From positions 1 to 61,726 of the forward strand of contig JAHEIW010000014.1 of assembly GCA_024639185.1 (NCBI GenBank): a DNA stretch of 61,726 nucleotides, read 5' to 3'. The notes beneath the pieces are model-generated. The model did no database searches. It was not told where the DNA came from and was given only the letters and a program-made list of their open reading frames with translations. The translations under genes were made by a program, and so were the position numbers. The DNA comes from Deltaproteobacteria bacterium (GTDB taxonomy: Bacteria > Desulfobacterota > Desulfobacteria > Desulfobacterales > JAHEIW01). This document shows positions 58,868 to 61,726 of the stretch, in pieces; position 1 is the first letter of the stretch, and each line of letters starts with the position of its first letter.

Positions 58868-59788
58868 AAAGACTTTAAGTATAAATAATTTTTTTAAATT
58901 GCTTTGATTATGATAGTTGGTATCAGCGGTTAAAATTTTGCCCTTAAAATAATCTGCACGCTGACCCATTTATTGCAAATTGTCTTTGGCCCCATCGACC
59001 ATCGGTTTTAAATATTGGGCGTCTTGGCCGCTGCCAAAGGCTTGTCCATGAACAATAATCTGGTGCTTGTCATCCACCAGCGCCTGGCCGTTATAACCCT
59101 GGATGGTGCCCTGAGAGGTAAGCATCATCGCCGATTCATTATCGGTTAGATTGCTTTTGAGCTCTTTGCCATTTGAGCTGATCTTGGCATCATTTTGCTT
59201 GAGCCATTTTTCAATGCGAGCCGCTTGCTTTTTAAGCTTGTCAATTTGCCGCTCACGGTTCGGTGGGCTGCGAAAATCATCATCGTCATCTTTATCCGCC
59301 TCGATCTGATCTTTTAATAAGCGTTTAACCTTTTGCTGTATTTTGTCCTTTTTCTTTTTTAACTCCACTACCGTGCCGCTGCACTCTTTGGACGCATTGG
59401 CGGGCAGCTTTACCCCGTCTAAGGCAAAAAAGCTTCCGCCCAATAAATTTTCCTGCTCACAAACCAATAAGATATCGCAAAACAAAGGCATTATCTGATC
59501 TTTCATCGATGATACAAAAGTGGCAATCGTGCTGTGGTCCGGACGTTGGTTGCCTGAAAGCGCCATAAAGGTCACATTTTCACAGCAGGCGCGTTCAATA
59601 TCACGAGACGATATCAATCCCCGCGAGTAGCCCAGCAACACCACTTTTAACAAAATCTTGGGATTATACGCGCTTCTGCCCGTCTCATCATTTTTGTAAT
59701 TGCCCTCAAATACCGACATATCCATGCGCGTCTCAATTAGGGTAATGTTCTTTGCGTTATTATTGTGTTTTTGAGTTGGATAACTCAA
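58868..59788 (-). mobile_element. IS1182-type transposase remnant with internal stop
   Basis: Frame 59788-58970 has NDETGRSAYNPKILLKVVLL, RDIERACCENVTFMALSGNQ, PDHSTIATFVSS and FFALDGVKLPANASKE (first catalytic Asp), as in IS1182-type transposases. A TAA stops it at 58970-58972. The same frame continues with MGQRADYFKGKILTADTNYH (second Asp) for about 25 codons before decaying near 58870. The last third, with the catalytic Glu, and the N-terminal part are missing. The left end abuts the OmpA gene stop (59760), overlapping by 29 bases. Inactive. Confidence 0.85.
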
Positions 59789-60617
59789 TTTCCACGCGAC
59801 GGTTCAACTGTCTGCCTTCGAGCGTTTTGTTGGAGACAATAAATTTTTGCGCACCGTGACCGAATGTCTGTATATTAGAAGATTTTACACCCTTGCCGAC
59901 CAGATAGGCCTTAACCATATTAGCGCGCTCCATAGAGATCATTTCATTATAGGACCTCTTTCCGTATGAATCGGTATAGCCGTTGAGGGATATATTTGCA
60001 GGAGGATTATTGTGGATGATTTCTACAACACGATCAAGTTTTTCCTTGGCTTTATCCGAAAGCTCTTTTGAATTATGACTGAAAAAAATGATAAAAGCCG
60101 AGTTGTTTCGAATCGCAGCAACTTTTTCCTGGTTGAGATTCCAGGCCTCATCAGTCGCAACAGCTACTTGTTGATCAGTGCTGTCATTAAGGTTTTCTTC
60201 GGTAATTGCCTGTTTGGAGTCAGACTTTTCGCTGAGACCCAGTCGCTCATAAATAATATCATTAATTTGGTTTGCAGCGCGCTTGTCTCCGAACGGCATA
60301 CTTCCGGCTCTGACTGAGACTTCTGTAGAATTCTGACTAATCCTCACCACTTCAACAACAACAGGTGTGCCATCTGGGCGTTGGGCATTGAGGGTGGTTT
60401 TTAAGCCATCTTCTATAGTTTCAGTGACCGGTATCTTTAATTCTTCCAATGTGTCACTGCTGGCCTGAACCGTTGTATGGTACTCCGTTGGATACGTCTT
60501 AATCGAGCCTCCCTGCAAGCCAGCACATCCCGTCAGGACAAAAAGACACAAAAAAATAGTTAAAAAAACCGATTTAATTTCTGGGCTGTCCGCAAATCTT
60601 TCGAATTGTCGTTTCAT
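59760..60617 (-). CDS. OmpA-family lipoprotein with DUF3568-like domain
   Basis: 285 residues from ATG 60617 (an ATG at 60635 is in frame). The lipobox is LFVLTGC. The N-terminal domain (about 45-135: EYHTTVQASSDTLEELKIPV and GDKRAANQINDIIYERLGL) resembles DUF3568 proteins. The C-terminal OmpA domain (about 175-285) has IIFFSHNSKELSDKAKEKLD, NISLNGYTDSYGKRSYNE and RANMVKAYLVGKG, with the peptidoglycan-binding NRRVEIEL. It is anchored in the outer membrane and binds the wall. The 3' end abuts an IS remnant but keeps the full C-terminal motif, so it is probably functional. Confidence 0.87.
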   Translation of the reverse strand: MKRQFERFADSPEIKSVFLTIFLCLFVLTGCAGLQGGSIKTYPTEYHTTVQASSDTLEELKIPVTETIEDGLKTTLNAQRPDGTPVVVEVVRISQNSTEVSVRAGSMPFGDKRAANQINDIIYERLGLSEKSDSKQAITEENLNDSTDQQVAVATDEAWNLNQEKVAAIRNNSAFIIFFSHNSKELSDKAKEKLDRVVEIIHNNPPANISLNGYTDSYGKRSYNEMISMERANMVKAYLVGKGVKSSNIQTFGHGAQKFIVSNKTLEGRQLNRRVEIELSNSKTQ

Positions 60618-60948
60618 TTTTAATTTTCCCGTCAAAGTTAATTCGTTAAATTTGGACTAAGTTAAATTTTAAATTTGCACACACCAGTTGGACCAGCATC
60701 TACCAGAAGCCAGGCTGATGATACAGAAATGGTATCAGATTTGCGCAATGATTCAAATTTTAGAAGAACAGCTAATTGTATTAATAAGCCGCTTACGTTA
60801 ATCTATATAATTTATATAATAAACATAACCACAATATTAACATCTATATGTTCCTTTTTGTGGCATTTTACATCTTGGGCATTTATTTGTAATTGCAAAT
60901 TTCATTTTACAAAGCTGAAAATCTTTAATGATTGATAGGTTTTAACAA
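60618..60948. other. Gene-free A+T-rich stretch
   Basis: 331 bases upstream of the OmpA gene. It should contain that gene's promoter (minus strand) but no clear boxes were identified. A short plus-strand frame (60675-60935) has no family signal. Confidence 0.4.
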
Positions 60949-61167
60949 TTAGTCCGTTTCAAGCAAGCAGATACTTGACCATTCGCTTACTCTAATAAAG
61001 TTCTTTCGTCTTTCGTATCGTTGCCTTCGCTCTTTACCACTTCTTCTTTCCTTACCACCATTTTGAAAATAATCTGCGTCATAAACCTGCCGTCTGTCCT
61101 CGCCAGAGCGACGATCAAGATAAGGATCACTTATTCTTGCATCTTTTAAAATCTTTTCCTCTATCAT
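60949..61167 (-). CDS. Small arginine-rich RRSGxDRR protein
   Basis: 72 residues. LDRRSGEDRRQVYDADYFQN, then GGKERRSGKERRQRYERRKN and FIRVSEWSSICL. The RRSGxDRR...YFxxGGxERRxxxERR...RVxxWSS pattern is one I recall from many deltaproteobacterial genomes, but the function is unknown. The repeated RRSG(E/K)(D/E)RR resembles the RRxxR motif seen in c-di-GMP-binding PilZ proteins, without the rest of that domain. Single gene. Confidence 0.7.
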   Translation of the reverse strand: MIEEKILKDARISDPYLDRRSGEDRRQVYDADYFQNGGKERRSGKERRQRYERRKNFIRVSEWSSICLLETD

Positions 61168-61552
61168 TTCGAGTGACCTAAATAATTTGTCGCCTTTTAA
61201 TTTATAGTTGAGTTTTACTTTCTTGTTCTATCCTCTAAATTTTTCCCTTCTCATTATCAATATTCGACTAAATATTTGGTAGAATATCCTGTCATTTTAT
61301 ATATGTAGTATGCAAAAATCATGCAAAATTAATAGGTTAGAGCATTTCTTGAAACATAGCAATAATTACAAACAATTAGCCGAAACGTCTGTAAAGCCAG
61401 TAAACTAAATTGTGAAAAAAAGTATCGAAAATTTATATAAAAAACTTCTTATTTTTAATTTAATTAGTTGGATGTGAGATTTTGAAGGAACAAAGAAGGA
61501 TTGGTTAAATTTATGATAACTTACAGGGAATCAAATACAAGCAAATTACTAA
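61168..61552. other. Gene-free A+T-rich stretch before the intron end
   Basis: 385 bases with no recognisable gene, hairpin or repeat. It is the flank of the intron 3' end at 61553. Confidence 0.4.
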
Positions 61553-61726
61553 GTCGGGTAGCGCAGGGGAATCTCACCCCCACGCCCCCACAGATCGACA
61601 CGTGGCAGTCTCCCGTCATGCCGCTCCTGCCAGCATTCCTCTTGAGACCTCACAGTCTCAAGCCTACGCAGAAAGAACCCGGCTCCTCCCCCGCTTTAGC
61701 GGGGTTGACCTTCGCTTGCTGCAAGC
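61553..61726 (-). mobile_element. 3' end of a group II intron (domains V and VI), cut by window edge
   Basis: Minus strand. Domain V is at 61626-61592: GAGCGGCATGACGGGAGACT, then GCCACGTGTCGATCT, a hairpin with a GAGA tetraloop and the AGC triad near its start. Domain VI follows (GCGTGGGG ... CCCCTGCGC) and ends CTACCCGAC at 61553, as intron 3' ends do. Further right, hairpins CCCCGCT/AGCGGGG and CTTGAGAC/GTCTCAAG fit domain III or IV. Two or three mismatches in the domain V stem suggest decay. The rest lies outside the window. Confidence 0.7.

Overview
The window looks like a chromosomal segment of an anaerobic Desulfobacterota (deltaproteobacterial) bacterium, probably related to sulfate reducers such as Desulfobacteraceae. 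This is inferred from gene content: indolepyruvate:ferredoxin oxidoreductase, anaerobic acyl-CoA metabolism, a sigma-54 activator with a histidine kinase, many outer-membrane lipoproteins, LysM/TPR proteins and a small arginine-rich RRSGEDRR-type protein. No rRNA, tRNA or CRISPR array was seen.

Layout. 1-623: 3' end of serC. 1.0-4.1 kb: a zinc-ribbon membrane protein behind a leader that ends in a terminator, an E1-like ThiF/MoeB enzyme and a FlgO-like/TPR protein. 4.4-9.4 kb: six tightly spaced minus-strand genes, every one with a lipoprotein signal (DUF2807, SmpA-like, two paralogous small lipoproteins, a class C beta-lactamase-like hydrolase, an S41 protease). 9.8-13.8 kb: HAD-like protein, small lipoprotein, DUF885 metallopeptidase, small membrane protein. 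13.9-25.4 kb: an ABC ATPase with three ~800-residue FtsX/MacB permeases, divergent from a sigma-54 response regulator and its histidine kinase. A consensus -24/-12 promoter and palindromes suited to an activator lie in the gap. 25.4-32.1 kb: metallo-hydrolase lipoprotein, exported intradiol dioxygenase, and an AlgI-like O-acyltransferase overlapping a 1085-residue double-SGNH protein. 32.5-36.8 kb: a eukaryotic-type phospho-signalling cluster (periplasmic sensor, sensor Ser/Thr kinase, PP2C phosphatase, FHA-adenylate cyclase). 37.2-39.9 kb: polysaccharide deacetylase and LysM-TPR lipoproteins. 40.0-46.9 kb: 3-hydroxyacyl-CoA dehydrogenase/enoyl-CoA hydratase fusion, serA, iorA and iorB.

46.9-61.7 kb is mostly accessory and increasingly A+T-rich. 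It holds two toxin-antitoxin modules (BrnT/BrnA; Phd/RelE-like), a 3D-domain protein, a headless AAA ATPase fragment, XRE/excisionase-like remnants, a VanZ-LamG protein, a broken alpha/beta hydrolase, an HD-GYP phosphodiesterase, an IS1182-like transposase remnant, an OmpA lipoprotein and pieces of two group II introns. Inside it sits a metabolic operon, acyl-CoA carboxyltransferase plus acyl-CoA dehydrogenase.

Links between regions. A GTATAC-N-GTATAC operator overlaps the promoters of the beta-oxidation fusion/serA (42.25 kb) and of the carboxyltransferase-dehydrogenase operon (52.95 kb), which suggests one unseen regulator of acyl-CoA metabolism. A 144-194 bp inverted-repeat element (MITE-like) occurs as two whole copies and one partial copy; one copy separates iorA from iorB. 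Other short repeat families sit directly after stop codons.

Proteins were identified by reading motifs by eye; no database search was possible.
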